A stretch of DNA of 64,000 nucleotides from positions 82,449-146,448 of the forward strand of contig NZ_CAJXYQ010000010.1 in NCBI RefSeq assembly GCF_913063105.1. Direction: 5' to 3'. Below are positions 17,133 to 25,562 of this stretch, one piece after another. Source of the stretch: an uncultured Draconibacterium sp. GTDB taxonomy: Bacteria > Bacteroidota > Bacteroidia > Bacteroidales > Prolixibacteraceae. Under the pieces are notes generated by a model. It searched no databases. It saw only the letters and a list, made by a program, of their open reading frames with translations, and had not been told where the DNA came from. Positions within the stretch are counted from its first letter, which is position 1; every line of letters begins with the position of its first letter. The position numbers and the translations under genes were made by a program.

Positions 17133-17453
17133 TTAATTGTTTTCAATTTTAAAAATCACATCTTTTACATTTAATTCTTCTTCATTTAACTCGATCATCC
17201 GGATGTTAAATTTTTCAAGCATATCTTTTGCTTTGGGGCCAAAATGACCTGAAATAATTTGTGTGGCACCTAGTTCTGCAGCCATTTCTGACGATTTTGT
17301 GCCTGCTCCACCATTTGAGTTTTTAAAGCTGTTTTCAATAAAATTGGCGGTATGTGTTTCTTTATCGTATACACAGAACCAACCTGCTCGTCCAAAACGC
17401 AAATCAAATTTAGCATCTACATTATCTCCTGAAGAAGTAATTATTGTTTTCAT
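17133..17453 (-). CDS. NifX-like protein, first gene of the Fe-S accessory cluster
   Basis: A 106-aa second member of the NifX/NafY family: DNVDAKFDLRFGRAGWFCVYD at the start and QIISGHFGPKAKDMLEKFNIRM in the second half. The loop corresponding to the usual GxFGxC/H site is changed to DLRFGRAGWFC. It is first in the transcription unit with the DUF5320 and second NifX-like gene. Possible role: carrying an Fe-S cofactor or its precursor, inferred from the family only. Confidence 0.87.
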   Translation of the reverse strand: MKTIITSSGDNVDAKFDLRFGRAGWFCVYDKETHTANFIENSFKNSNGGAGTKSSEMAAELGATQIISGHFGPKAKDMLEKFNIRMIELNEEELNVKDVIFKIENN

Positions 17454-17497
17454 TCTACAAAATTGTTTGTTTTCTTTTATTTAACTTATGTTCTTTA

Positions 17498-17505
17498 CAA
17501 AGATA
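17498..17505 (-). promoter_or_regulatory. -7 box for the NifX-like cluster
   Basis: Reverse-strand TATCTTTG, fitting TAnnTTTG, 44 nt before the ATG at 17453. The -33 box is not evident. Confidence 0.4.
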
Positions 17506-17586
17506 AGATAAAATATTTGTAATTGCTAAATTAAAATGAACAAAAGTGCATTAAGTGGGAATGGATTTTGAATTTGATTCAAAATA

Positions 17587-17627
17587 AAAAAGTTGCAAAA
17601 CATAACTCTTTATTGTTCTGCAACTTT
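17587..17627 (-). terminator. Terminator after the HdeD-like gene
   Basis: AAAGTTGCA/TGCAACTTT arms of 9 bp around a ~21-nt loop, with six T on the reverse strand after the stem. Confidence 0.75.
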
Positions 17628-17654
17628 CTGAATAGTTGAGGAGTATGTTAGCAA

Positions 17655-18230
17655 CTATAGCTCTGATTCTTCTGTTTTCTTTTTAACACGATTAGCAATT
17701 AGCAAGGTGATAACTCCGGCAAATATTGCAAATGCACCAATAATTTTCACAATTGCCAGCGCCGAGGTGTATGGCGATGATATTAGAATAATACCAAGGA
17801 TGATTGAGAAAATACCGCCCCATAACATAGACCGTTCGCCAGTGTTTAAGTTGCGTACTTTTATTCCGGTAATAACGCCTGAAATACCATTGATTAAAGC
17901 TACCACACCAAGAAACCACATTAGAAACGAGGTGGTGTAAACAGCGCTTGAAAAGGGCTTTAGTATCACAATAAATCCGGCAATAATACCTAAACTACCG
18001 GTAATTAGTCCCCACCACCAATTTTTCCTTATGTTACGTTGTTGCCAGGTATTAAATAAGGTAACTATTCCGTCAATAAGCCAATAAACGCCGAGAATAA
18101 AAATTAGAGTGGCTAACGTTGCCTTAGGGAAAATCAGCAGTATTAATCCAACTACAAGCAGCGTAACTCCGCGTGCCATAATTAACTTCCATACGCTCTC
18201 AGCCACTTTTTTATTTTTGTTGTCTGTCAT
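17655..18230 (-). CDS. HdeD family (DUF308) membrane protein
   Basis: A 191-aa protein with six hydrophobic helices arranged as three repeats, including LVVGLILLIFPKATLATLIFILGVYWLIDG, the typical DUF308/HdeD repeat. HdeD in Escherichia coli is linked to acid resistance; biochemical function is unknown. Gene order with the DUF2892 gene suggests a small membrane-stress group, but a hairpin lies between them. Confidence 0.87.
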   Translation of the reverse strand: MTDNKNKKVAESVWKLIMARGVTLLVVGLILLIFPKATLATLIFILGVYWLIDGIVTLFNTWQQRNIRKNWWWGLITGSLGIIAGFIVILKPFSSAVYTTSFLMWFLGVVALINGISGVITGIKVRNLNTGERSMLWGGIFSIILGIILISSPYTSALAIVKIIGAFAIFAGVITLLIANRVKKKTEESEL

Positions 18231-18308
18231 TTCCTTTAATTTTTATTGTATTGAAACACGATTAAAGTTAAGTTAAAAAGCCGACATATACCAAGTATAA
18301 TAAACAGG

Positions 18309-18337
18309 AAAAGGTTGCCGATTTCCGACAACCTTTT
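18309..18337. terminator. Hairpin between the DUF2892 and HdeD-like genes
   Basis: AAAAGGTTG/CAACCTTTT arms around an 11-nt loop that can pair further; only four T follow on the reverse strand, so terminator strength is moderate. Confidence 0.55.
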
Positions 18338-18367
18338 ACCAAAACTCCTTTTGCAGTGCAAAAAAGC

Positions 18368-18550
18368 TTATTCTACTCCTGCTTTTTCAAGGAAAAAATC
18401 CAGCGGACAGAACTTTGTTAACGAGGATTGAAGCAAATTCAATCCAACAAATCCTGCCAAACCAAGCCAGTAAATATTAACAAATATGGCTAAAAGAATA
18501 CTTGTTAAAACTAATATTCCTGCTACTGCACGTATTATTCTTTCTTTCAT
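18368..18550 (-). CDS. DUF2892 (YgaP-like transmembrane) protein
   Basis: 60 aa with two hydrophobic segments and a FCPLDFFLEKAGVE end, matching the short DUF2892 family (RxIRxxxGxLxLxS... LxxxxxCPLxxxLG). It is membrane-embedded; function unknown, and in other proteins the domain follows a rhodanese. Confidence 0.85.
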   Translation of the reverse strand: MKERIIRAVAGILVLTSILLAIFVNIYWLGLAGFVGLNLLQSSLTKFCPLDFFLEKAGVE

Positions 18551-18587
18551 CTTAATCGTGTTTTATGCTTTTAAATCAAATAATTAT

Positions 18588-18896
18588 TTATACAAATTTT
18601 TCAACGGCTGAAATGTAGGCGCTAATCGGACTAACTCCTTCAACCTCTTCATTAAAAGTTCTTATACGTTCTAGTAGTTCGTCGGCTTTATCAGCAGCTA
18701 AAAACGTAAAAGAAATAAAGTATCGGTACGGATTTTTCGAGGATCCGAACCAGTTAGAGATATCTGAATTTCCGTCAGCACTTTCCATAAAACCATCAAC
18801 GGGTAATTCGCTGTAGGAAGTTATTTTAATATCGCGAAAGATCTTTTCCAGCTCGTGGTGGTATGCTTCTGCACTTTGAATAATAATGAATTTCAT
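18588..18896 (-). CDS. Small P-II/DUF3240-like protein, last gene of the RND efflux operon
   Basis: 102 aa, soluble, with alternating beta-alpha-beta pattern (MKFIIIQSAEAYHHELEKIFRD start, PYRYFISFTFLAADKADELLERI middle, SPISAYISAVEKFV end). Its ATG shares a base with the stop of the RND pump gene (TAATG). Small P-II-like proteins such as DUF3240 are known next to metal-type RND pumps; the similarity here is in shape and context and is my inference. It could sense a ligand or regulate the pump. Confidence 0.7.
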   Translation of the reverse strand: MKFIIIQSAEAYHHELEKIFRDIKITSYSELPVDGFMESADGNSDISNWFGSSKNPYRYFISFTFLAADKADELLERIRTFNEEVEGVSPISAYISAVEKFV

Positions 18897-21800
18897 TAGT
18901 TTTCCTCCTTATTAGTTTTATCATTTTCCTGTAACTCCGGTGAAAGGTTTTCTTGTTTTTTCTCCGGGTACTTTTTCTTCTCTGTCATATAATAAATCAG
19001 CGGAACAATAATTAGTGTTAAAAATGTAGATGCAATGGTTCCGCCCATAAGAGAAATGGCAAGGCCCTGGAATATCGGGTCAAACAGAATAACCACAGCT
19101 CCAATAACCACAGTACCGGCAGTAAGCAGAATAGGAGTGGTACGTACCGCACCGGCCTCAATTACTGCATCTTTTAATGGTATTCCATCTTTTAGCCTGA
19201 GATTTATAAAGTCGATAAGCAATATGGAGTTTCGAACCATAATTCCGGCGAGGGCAATTAAACCAATCATTGAAGTTGCAGTAAAGAATGCTCCCATCAT
19301 CCAGTGGCCTAGCAAAATACCTACCAGCGATAATGGAATGGCCACCATCATTACAAAAGGCACGGTAAAATTCTGGAACCAACCGATTATAAGCATGTAA
19401 ATAACTAACAGAACTACGGCGAAAGCTGCTCCCAGGTCGCGGAAAACTTCATAAGTAATTTGCCATTCACCATCCCATTTAAGGCTGTAATTGTCTTGAA
19501 CAAATGGCTGTTCTGTAAATTCTTCATTTAACACATAGCCTTCAGGAAGTTTTATTTGATTCAGGTTTTCACTCATTTCCAAAATACCGTAAACCGGACT
19601 CTCCAGTTTCCCGGCAACATCAGCCGTTACATATACCACACGCTTTTGGTTTTTTCGGTAAATACTCTTGTCCTGAATTTCTTCTTTAATTTCAACCACA
19701 TCACCCAGGGCAACTGTCTGACCGGTCATGCTCATAATATTTACCTTTTTCAGGTCTTCAATACTGGAGCGTTCGTCTTCCGAAAAACGAAGCGCAATGC
19801 CCACCTGCTCGTGTTCTTTTTCAGCATACAGCTGTGCAACTTCTTGTCCACCAAGAGCCATTGCCACGCTGTTTACAACCTGTTGTGTTGAAACACCCAT
19901 CAGTGCAGCTTTCTCTTTAAGTACGTTAAATTTATACTCTACCTGGTCGTCTTCTACCTGCCAGTCGATATCCACCACATCAGCCGTTTCCGAAAATAGT
20001 TTTTTCACCTGGCGACCCACTTCAATTTGCTGGTCGTAATCCGGTCCGTAAATTTCGGCAACCAAAGTTGAAAGTACCGGAGGTCCGGGTGGAACTTCTA
20101 CCACCTTGGCGTTGGCATTAAATTTTTTGGCAAGTTCCTGAATACCTGGGCGCATGGCTTTGGCAATGTCATGACTTTGTACTTTTCGCTCCGTTTTATC
20201 AGTAAGGTTTACCTGTATATCGGCTACATTCGACCCGCTGCGTAAATCGTAATGACGTACTAAACCATTAAAATTCATAGGTGAAGCTGTTCCAACATAA
20301 GTTTGGTAATTTAATACCTCTTCCTGTTGTGCGATGTAGGCTGCAAGTTCTTTTGTAATTGCGGCCGTACGTTCCAGCGTTGTTCCTTCGGGCATATCTA
20401 TTACTACCTGAAACTCGTTTTTATTATCAAAAGGAAGCATTTTTACGGCTACCATTTTAAAATAAACCAGGGTCATTGATGCCAATAGAAAAACAGTAAT
20501 TGTTCCGATGAAAGTCCAGCGTTTCCAAGGTGATTCCAGCATGGGCTTCATGGTTTTGAAATATATTTTGTAAATCGGCGAATTTTCAAGTTTAAATGCC
20601 TTTTTTACTTTATCGTCTTTTTCAACCACTTTTAGTAAACGGAATGCCAGGTACGGTGTAATGGTAAGCGCTACCAGTAACGAGAATATCATGGCAATTG
20701 AGGCTCCAATTGGCATTGGGCTCATGTAAGGTCCCATTAACCCCGATACGAATACCATTGGCAAAACGGCAGCAATTACTGTAAAGGTTGCCAAAATAGT
20801 TGGGTTCCCAACTTCGTCGATTGAGCGCATAGCCGCCTGAATAAATGGCAGCTTTTTCATTTTAAAATGCCGGTGCATATTTTCGGCAATAATAATCGAG
20901 TCGTCTACCACAATACCGGTAACAAATACCAATGCAAAAAGTGTAATCCTGTTTAAGGTATAATCAAGAAAATAATAGCTGAACATGGTTAAGGCGAAAG
21001 TAATGGGTACCGATAAAAATACCACCAGTCCACCGCGCCAACCCATGGCAAGCATTACCACAAAGGTTACAGCAATTATTGCTCCGGCAAGGTGCATTAA
21101 TAACTCCGATACTTTGTGTGAAGCTGTTTCGCCGTAATTACGCGTTACATCAACATGTACATCAGCCGGAATTAAATCTTTTTCAAGATGTTTGATTTTT
21201 TCAAGAATTTCATCCGATACTTTCATGGCATCGGCCCCTCTGCGTTTGGCAACCGATATAGTAACGGCCGGATATTCGCCTGCAAAATCAGTATTTCGTT
21301 CGTCCATGGTTCCAAAGCCAAAATTAACATACTGAATAGGTTCTTCAGGACCATCAAGAATGCTGGCAACCTGTTTCAGGTAAACCGGGCTTCCGCCATG
21401 TATGCCAACAACCAGGTTTGAAACGTCATCCGAAGTTTTTAGAAATTCGCCGGCTTCAACCAGGTATTCAACATCGTTTTTATTAAAAGAACCAGTGTTA
21501 AGTTGCTGATTGGCAGTTTGAATTTTTTGAGCAATACTTAGGGCATCAACATTGTACCGGGCCATTGCGCCGTTGTTTAATACCACTCGTATTTGGCGCG
21601 ATCTACCACCAATAACTTTTGTTTCAGATACGTCAGTAACCTGCTCTATTTCGTTGTTTACTTCCTGTGCAATCCGTTTTAACTGGTAATCGTCGTAGTT
21701 CTCGCTCCAGAAGGTAAGGCCCAACACAGGAACATCGTCAATTGACCGTGTTTTTACCAGCGGTAAACTTGTTCCGTGTGGCATCTGGTCCATGTGTTTC

Positions 21801-22153
21801 ATAATCTCGTTATACATTTTTACCAACGAGCGTTCAATGTCTTCTCCCACATAAAACTGAACGATAAGCATTGCCTGGCCCGGCATTGAGGTAGAATAAA
21901 CATATTCAACCCCGGGAATGTTGGCAACAACTTTTTCAAGCGGTTGCATTACGCGCGATTCAATTTCTTTTGGGCTTGCTCCGGGGTAGCGAAAGAAAAT
22001 GTCAGCAATTGGTACATCAATTTGCGGTTCTTCTTCGCGTGGAGTCAGGTACGAGCTGTAAATACCGATTGCCATAAAAGCAATCATTAACAGCGGCGTT
22101 AATTTCGAATTTATAAATTGTTTGGCTATTCCGCCAGCAAATCCTGTCTTCAT
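18896..22153 (-). CDS. RND efflux transporter permease (AcrB/CusA superfamily)
   Basis: About 1085 aa with the RND plan: N-terminal helix (LLMIAFMAIGIYSSYL), two large periplasmic loops and two blocks of six helices. Landmarks are PGASPKEIESRVMQPLE near the start, the TM4 segment FVTGIVVDDSIIIAENMHRH with the paired Asp residues of proton relay, and GLIALAGIMVRNSILLIDF in the second half. The DD pair indicates a proton-driven pump. HAE- or HME-type substrate cannot be fixed by eye. ATG 22153 chosen over TTG 22177, which overlaps the adaptor gene. Confidence 0.95.
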   Translation of the reverse strand: MKTGFAGGIAKQFINSKLTPLLMIAFMAIGIYSSYLTPREEEPQIDVPIADIFFRYPGASPKEIESRVMQPLEKVVANIPGVEYVYSTSMPGQAMLIVQFYVGEDIERSLVKMYNEIMKHMDQMPHGTSLPLVKTRSIDDVPVLGLTFWSENYDDYQLKRIAQEVNNEIEQVTDVSETKVIGGRSRQIRVVLNNGAMARYNVDALSIAQKIQTANQQLNTGSFNKNDVEYLVEAGEFLKTSDDVSNLVVGIHGGSPVYLKQVASILDGPEEPIQYVNFGFGTMDERNTDFAGEYPAVTISVAKRRGADAMKVSDEILEKIKHLEKDLIPADVHVDVTRNYGETASHKVSELLMHLAGAIIAVTFVVMLAMGWRGGLVVFLSVPITFALTMFSYYFLDYTLNRITLFALVFVTGIVVDDSIIIAENMHRHFKMKKLPFIQAAMRSIDEVGNPTILATFTVIAAVLPMVFVSGLMGPYMSPMPIGASIAMIFSLLVALTITPYLAFRLLKVVEKDDKVKKAFKLENSPIYKIYFKTMKPMLESPWKRWTFIGTITVFLLASMTLVYFKMVAVKMLPFDNKNEFQVVIDMPEGTTLERTAAITKELAAYIAQQEEVLNYQTYVGTASPMNFNGLVRHYDLRSGSNVADIQVNLTDKTERKVQSHDIAKAMRPGIQELAKKFNANAKVVEVPPGPPVLSTLVAEIYGPDYDQQIEVGRQVKKLFSETADVVDIDWQVEDDQVEYKFNVLKEKAALMGVSTQQVVNSVAMALGGQEVAQLYAEKEHEQVGIALRFSEDERSSIEDLKKVNIMSMTGQTVALGDVVEIKEEIQDKSIYRKNQKRVVYVTADVAGKLESPVYGILEMSENLNQIKLPEGYVLNEEFTEQPFVQDNYSLKWDGEWQITYEVFRDLGAAFAVVLLVIYMLIIGWFQNFTVPFVMMVAIPLSLVGILLGHWMMGAFFTATSMIGLIALAGIMVRNSILLIDFINLRLKDGIPLKDAVIEAGAVRTTPILLTAGTVVIGAVVILFDPIFQGLAISLMGGTIASTFLTLIIVPLIYYMTEKKKYPEKKQENLSPELQENDKTNKEEN

Positions 22154-22163
22154 AGTTGTATTC

Positions 22164-23255
22164 TTAATTGTTAGCAACTAAAGCTCCGTCAAAAAGCTTG
22201 CTTTCAGTTGATTCAATATATTCTTCACCATCACTTAATCCGGAAATTATTTCAATCTTGTTTCCAAATGTTTTTCCGGTTTTTACCCAGCGCAACAGGG
22301 CATTACCACTTTGGCTTACGGCATAAATACCAACTAACTGTCCGCGGTGTACCAAGGCATTTTTATCCACAAGAATTCGTTTCTGTGTGCCGTGCTTAAA
22401 CAGTACCTCGGCATACATGCCGCTGTAAAGTTTAGCTGAACAATTTTCAGGTATTGTTACCAAAACTTTAGCCTGGTATTGGTTGCCGGTATTGGTGGTT
22501 GACGGGTTTATCTCTACTATTTTTCCATCCAGCTCGGCTTCAACTGCAGTAAATTTAACTTTAACCGCATCGTTTAACTTTACTTTTGCAATATCGGCTT
22601 CGGGTATACGTGCAATTACTTTCCACTGCGACGGACTTTCCATGCTTAACAGTGGCATTCCCGGGTTAGCCATATCGCCTTCCTGTACAAATTTACTGGT
22701 GATAACACCGCTGTATGGTGCGCGAATTAGAGCATAACGCATGGTTTCTTCCACTTCTTTTTCCATTTGCTCAATGGCTGCCAAACGGGCTTTGGCCATG
22801 TTGTAGTGGGTGCGTATGTCATCCATTTCTTTATCCGATGCACTTTCGGCTGCATAAAGGGCTTCAAATCGTTTCAGGTCTTTTTCTGCGCTTTCAAAAG
22901 CTGTTGTTGCTTCCACTTTATTGGCTTCCACCTGTGCTTTTTTTGCTAAAATATCCTGGTTTCTGATTTGAACCAATAAGTCGCCGTTACTAACCTTTTG
23001 CCCGGGTTTTACATAAATACGGCTTATCTGTCCCATAATTCGGGTACTTAGGTTACTTTGTTTATCGGCTTCAAGTTTGCCTGAGAAACTATGCATAACA
23101 GGGTAATCGGCCAATTTTGCCAGTGTGGTTTGAACTGTAATTTTTTCTTGTTTTGTGGTTGAATTATCTTTTTCTTTTTTACCACATGAAATTGCAATTA
23201 TTGATAGTAATGCAACAGCAATAATAAATTTTGATTTTTTTAATTGTGCTTTCAT
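22164..23255 (-). CDS. RND efflux periplasmic adaptor (MFP) lipoprotein
   Basis: 363 aa with a lipoprotein signal (LLSIIAISC, Cys about 24), then the HlyD/AcrA layout: lipoyl-like half GQISRIYVKPGQKVSNGDLLVQIRNQD about residue 75, a coiled-coil hairpin, the second lipoyl half RAPYSGVITSKFVQEGDMANPGMPL about 175, a beta-barrel and a membrane-proximal domain. It bridges the pump and TolC-type channel. Second gene in the operon. Confidence 0.94.
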   Translation of the reverse strand: MKAQLKKSKFIIAVALLSIIAISCGKKEKDNSTTKQEKITVQTTLAKLADYPVMHSFSGKLEADKQSNLSTRIMGQISRIYVKPGQKVSNGDLLVQIRNQDILAKKAQVEANKVEATTAFESAEKDLKRFEALYAAESASDKEMDDIRTHYNMAKARLAAIEQMEKEVEETMRYALIRAPYSGVITSKFVQEGDMANPGMPLLSMESPSQWKVIARIPEADIAKVKLNDAVKVKFTAVEAELDGKIVEINPSTTNTGNQYQAKVLVTIPENCSAKLYSGMYAEVLFKHGTQKRILVDKNALVHRGQLVGIYAVSQSGNALLRWVKTGKTFGNKIEIISGLSDGEEYIESTESKLFDGALVANN

Positions 23256-23267
23256 TTTGTATGGCGT

Positions 23268-24599
23268 TTATTCGTTAATATCTTGTTCAATTAGCAGTTC
23301 CATTTGAAAAATGGCCTGTTTATAATTATATATTGATTGAATGTATTCAAGTTCTTTTTGCGAGGTTAAGGCTTCTGCCATCAGTAAGTCGGCTGTTTTT
23401 TCCAAACCTTGTTTAAAACGATTGGTTCTGATTCTTAATGATTCATTGGCTTGTTCCTTGGCCAGTTTACTCGATTGAATTCGATTGTAATTTAAGGTCA
23501 TTTTGCGCGTAGCCCGGTTTATTTCAACCTGGCTTTTCGAAAGGTAATCTTCGTAGTTGTACCTGGCTTCATCCAGCTGAGCACTTGCATGCTGTATGGC
23601 TCCGGTATTTTTATAACCGTTAAACAAACTCCAGCTTAATGATGCTCCAACCATATAATTATTGGCAGAGGTTCCAAATAGATTGTCATCATTCCATTCC
23701 ACAGCACCAAATGCATTTAAACGTGGAATAAACTTCATTTTATTTGATTTTACCATGTTTTCGCCGGCCTCTATTTGTTTTTGATAGGCCATCATATCGG
23801 AACGGCTTTCAAGATTTACCGTATTTTGGTCGATAATAACCTGCATTGGCGGTTGAATCAGCGAGTCGGTTGTTTCAATCTGCTCGCTAAACTCAAGCCC
23901 TAATAAATGAGCAAGAAAATCGTTAGCCGTTTGTTGCTGGTTTTTTGCTTCCAGTAGTTGATTTTTACGTTCTTCAAGCCTAACGGATGCTTCAAGTACA
24001 TCTGCCTCTTTGGCAAATCCCTGCTCGGCATTGTCTTTTGTTAGGCGCAGTGCTTCGTTGGCAACTGCTACAGATTTTTCCAATACCTTAACCGACGACT
24101 CTGCCAGCTCCAGCATGAAATACGCGTTTTTTACCTCGTACCGAATGTTTAATTTAACACGGTTACTTTGAAATGATAGAGCATCCAACTGATTTTTTGC
24201 AGCCTTTCTGGCATAAATTCCATCGAGATTAAGCAGCGGTTGTTGCAGTTCCAATTTGGTTTGGAAATTCTCCATCGTTCCCGGATCATTTAGCAAATCA
24301 GGATTAAAATCTGATTCTTGCACAATTTCCTGCTTCAGTTTAAAACCAAAGGCAGATAAAGGATCGTTTGTAGAAACACCGGTATGACTGGCTTCAAGTC
24401 CAGGGAGGAACACTGAATTGGTCATGCGGTATTGGGCACGTGCTGCCTCAATGCGGGCTTCTGCACTTTTTACATTTAGGTTGTTTTCGTCAGCCAGGGT
24501 TAAAGCTTCACTTAAACTCAATGGTCTTGGTTGGGCCATTAAAATTGCCGGTGTGATTAGCAGCAATAAAAATACGTAATTGAATTTTTGTGTTGACAT
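23268..24599 (-). CDS. TolC family outer-membrane efflux protein
   Basis: 443 aa with signal peptide (LLLITPAILMAQ) and the long alpha-helical repeats of TolC: LSLSEALTLADENNLNVKSAEARIEAARAQYR at the start and the paired segment RLTKDNAEQGFAKEADVLEA in the middle. It forms the outer-membrane channel of the RND complex and is the first gene of the operon, directly behind a promoter with a palindrome. Confidence 0.93.
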   Translation of the reverse strand: MSTQKFNYVFLLLLITPAILMAQPRPLSLSEALTLADENNLNVKSAEARIEAARAQYRMTNSVFLPGLEASHTGVSTNDPLSAFGFKLKQEIVQESDFNPDLLNDPGTMENFQTKLELQQPLLNLDGIYARKAAKNQLDALSFQSNRVKLNIRYEVKNAYFMLELAESSVKVLEKSVAVANEALRLTKDNAEQGFAKEADVLEASVRLEERKNQLLEAKNQQQTANDFLAHLLGLEFSEQIETTDSLIQPPMQVIIDQNTVNLESRSDMMAYQKQIEAGENMVKSNKMKFIPRLNAFGAVEWNDDNLFGTSANNYMVGASLSWSLFNGYKNTGAIQHASAQLDEARYNYEDYLSKSQVEINRATRKMTLNYNRIQSSKLAKEQANESLRIRTNRFKQGLEKTADLLMAEALTSQKELEYIQSIYNYKQAIFQMELLIEQDINE

Positions 24600-24630
24600 A
24601 TTATTAATCGTTTTTGATTCTTTTTCACTG

Positions 24631-24638
24631 CAAATATA
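24631..24638 (-). promoter_or_regulatory. -7 box of the efflux operon
   Basis: Reverse-strand TATATTTG, 32 nt before the TolC-gene ATG. The palindrome at 24654-24673 occupies the -33 region upstream of it. Confidence 0.5.
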
Positions 24639-24653
24639 TGTTATTAAATATAA

Positions 24654-24673
24654 ATATCTATATAAATAGATAT
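24654..24673. promoter_or_regulatory. Palindromic operator candidate for the efflux operon
   Basis: ATATCTAT-ATAA-ATAGATAT: perfect 8-bp arms with a 4-nt spacer, placed where the -33 box should be. The geometry suits a dimeric repressor (for example TetR, MarR or ArsR type), but no regulator gene lies next to the operon. Confidence 0.5.
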
Positions 24674-24980
24674 ATAAATAATTTATCAGTCATACTTTTA
24701 ATCTATTAGCTTGTTAAGCTGCGGAATGGTGGCGATACTGCGCTTATGAAAAAAGGCTGTTGCAATCAAAATACTGATTCTGTTAATTCTTAGTTTACAG
24801 TGCAGTACGGAGTTTTTAATGTCTGGGTTTCAGTTTTTGTAAGGATATATTTGAAAAAATATACAAACTGTTAAACATTATCTCAATGTTAAAAAATTGA
24901 GATAATGTTCAATATAGCTCGTGTTGGGGGTACAACTGCTAATAATTGGGTAAAAGGTTTGGAGGATGTAGTAAGGCGGT
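24674..24980. other. Geneless interval between the efflux promoter and ribH
   Basis: About 300 nt without a credible gene. It contains a forward -7-like box TATATTTG at 24846-24853 and a perfect 14-bp inverted repeat at 24874-24909. Confidence 0.5.
24874..24909. repeat. Perfect 14-bp inverted repeat
   Basis: AACATTATCTCAAT and ATTGAGATAATGTT separated by 8 nt. No T-run follows on the forward strand, so it is not a standard terminator; it lies about 20 nt after a TATATTTG box and no gene follows. Confidence 0.75.
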
Positions 24981-25466
24981 TTACTTAAAGGATTGCTGCA
25001 AGGCTACCATTTTTATGGCTGTTACAGCTGCTTCGTCTCCTTTATTGCCAAGTTTACCGCCGGCGCGATCAAGTGCTTGCTGCTCGTTGTTGGTGGTTAG
25101 TACGCCAAAAATAAACGGTTTGTTATACTTCAGATTTAAATCTTTTGTACCCTGGGTAACACCTTCGCAAATGTAGTCGAAGTGGCGGGTATCGCCCTGA
25201 ATAACACAGCCCAGCAAAATAACCGCATCAACGTTATCCATTTCTGCAAAAAACTGTCCGCCCAAAGGCAGCTCAAAAGTGCCAGGAACATATTTTACTG
25301 AAATATTATCATCGGTAGCACCATGTTTTTTTAAGGTATCGACAGCTCCATTGGCCAATGCCGAAGTTATTTCCCAATTCCATTCTGCCACAACAATGCC
25401 AAAACGCATATTTTCTGCCGTTGGTACCGAGTTTATATCGTATGCTGATAAGTCTTTTGTTGCCAT
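24981..25466 (-). CDS. ribH: 6,7-dimethyl-8-ribityllumazine synthase
   Basis: 161 aa, the normal length for RibH, with [24 protein letters not shown] at the start, [17 protein letters not shown] (about 60), [25 protein letters not shown] (catalytic His in the RHFDY stretch, about 95) and [18 protein letters not shown]. It joins 5-amino-6-ribitylaminouracil with dihydroxybutanone phosphate in the last-but-one step of riboflavin synthesis and assembles into icosahedral shells. It is preceded by a terminator that ends the TPR gene. Confidence 0.97.
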   Translation of the reverse strand: MATKDLSAYDINSVPTAENMRFGIVVAEWNWEITSALANGAVDTLKKHGATDDNISVKYVPGTFELPLGGQFFAEMDNVDAVILLGCVIQGDTRHFDYICEGVTQGTKDLNLKYNKPFIFGVLTTNNEQQALDRAGGKLGNKGDEAAVTAIKMVALQQSFK

Positions 25467-25515
25467 AATTTAATTGTTTAAAATTGCGCCGGGCGCAATA
25501 TGTATTTCTACAAAC

Positions 25516-25538
25516 AAAAAACCCCTCAGAAGAGGGGT
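25516..25538 (-). terminator. Terminator between the TPR gene and ribH
   Basis: ACCCCTC-AGAA-GAGGGGT with a T-run on the reverse strand. It ends transcription of the TPR gene before ribH. Confidence 0.85.
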
Positions 25539-25562
25539 GTAACTATCATTTGAATTGTTTTG

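Noticed and set aside
19035..21421. Long antisense reading frames inside the RND pump gene
   Set aside because: Shadow frames; codon patterns and homology belong to the pump on the opposite strand.
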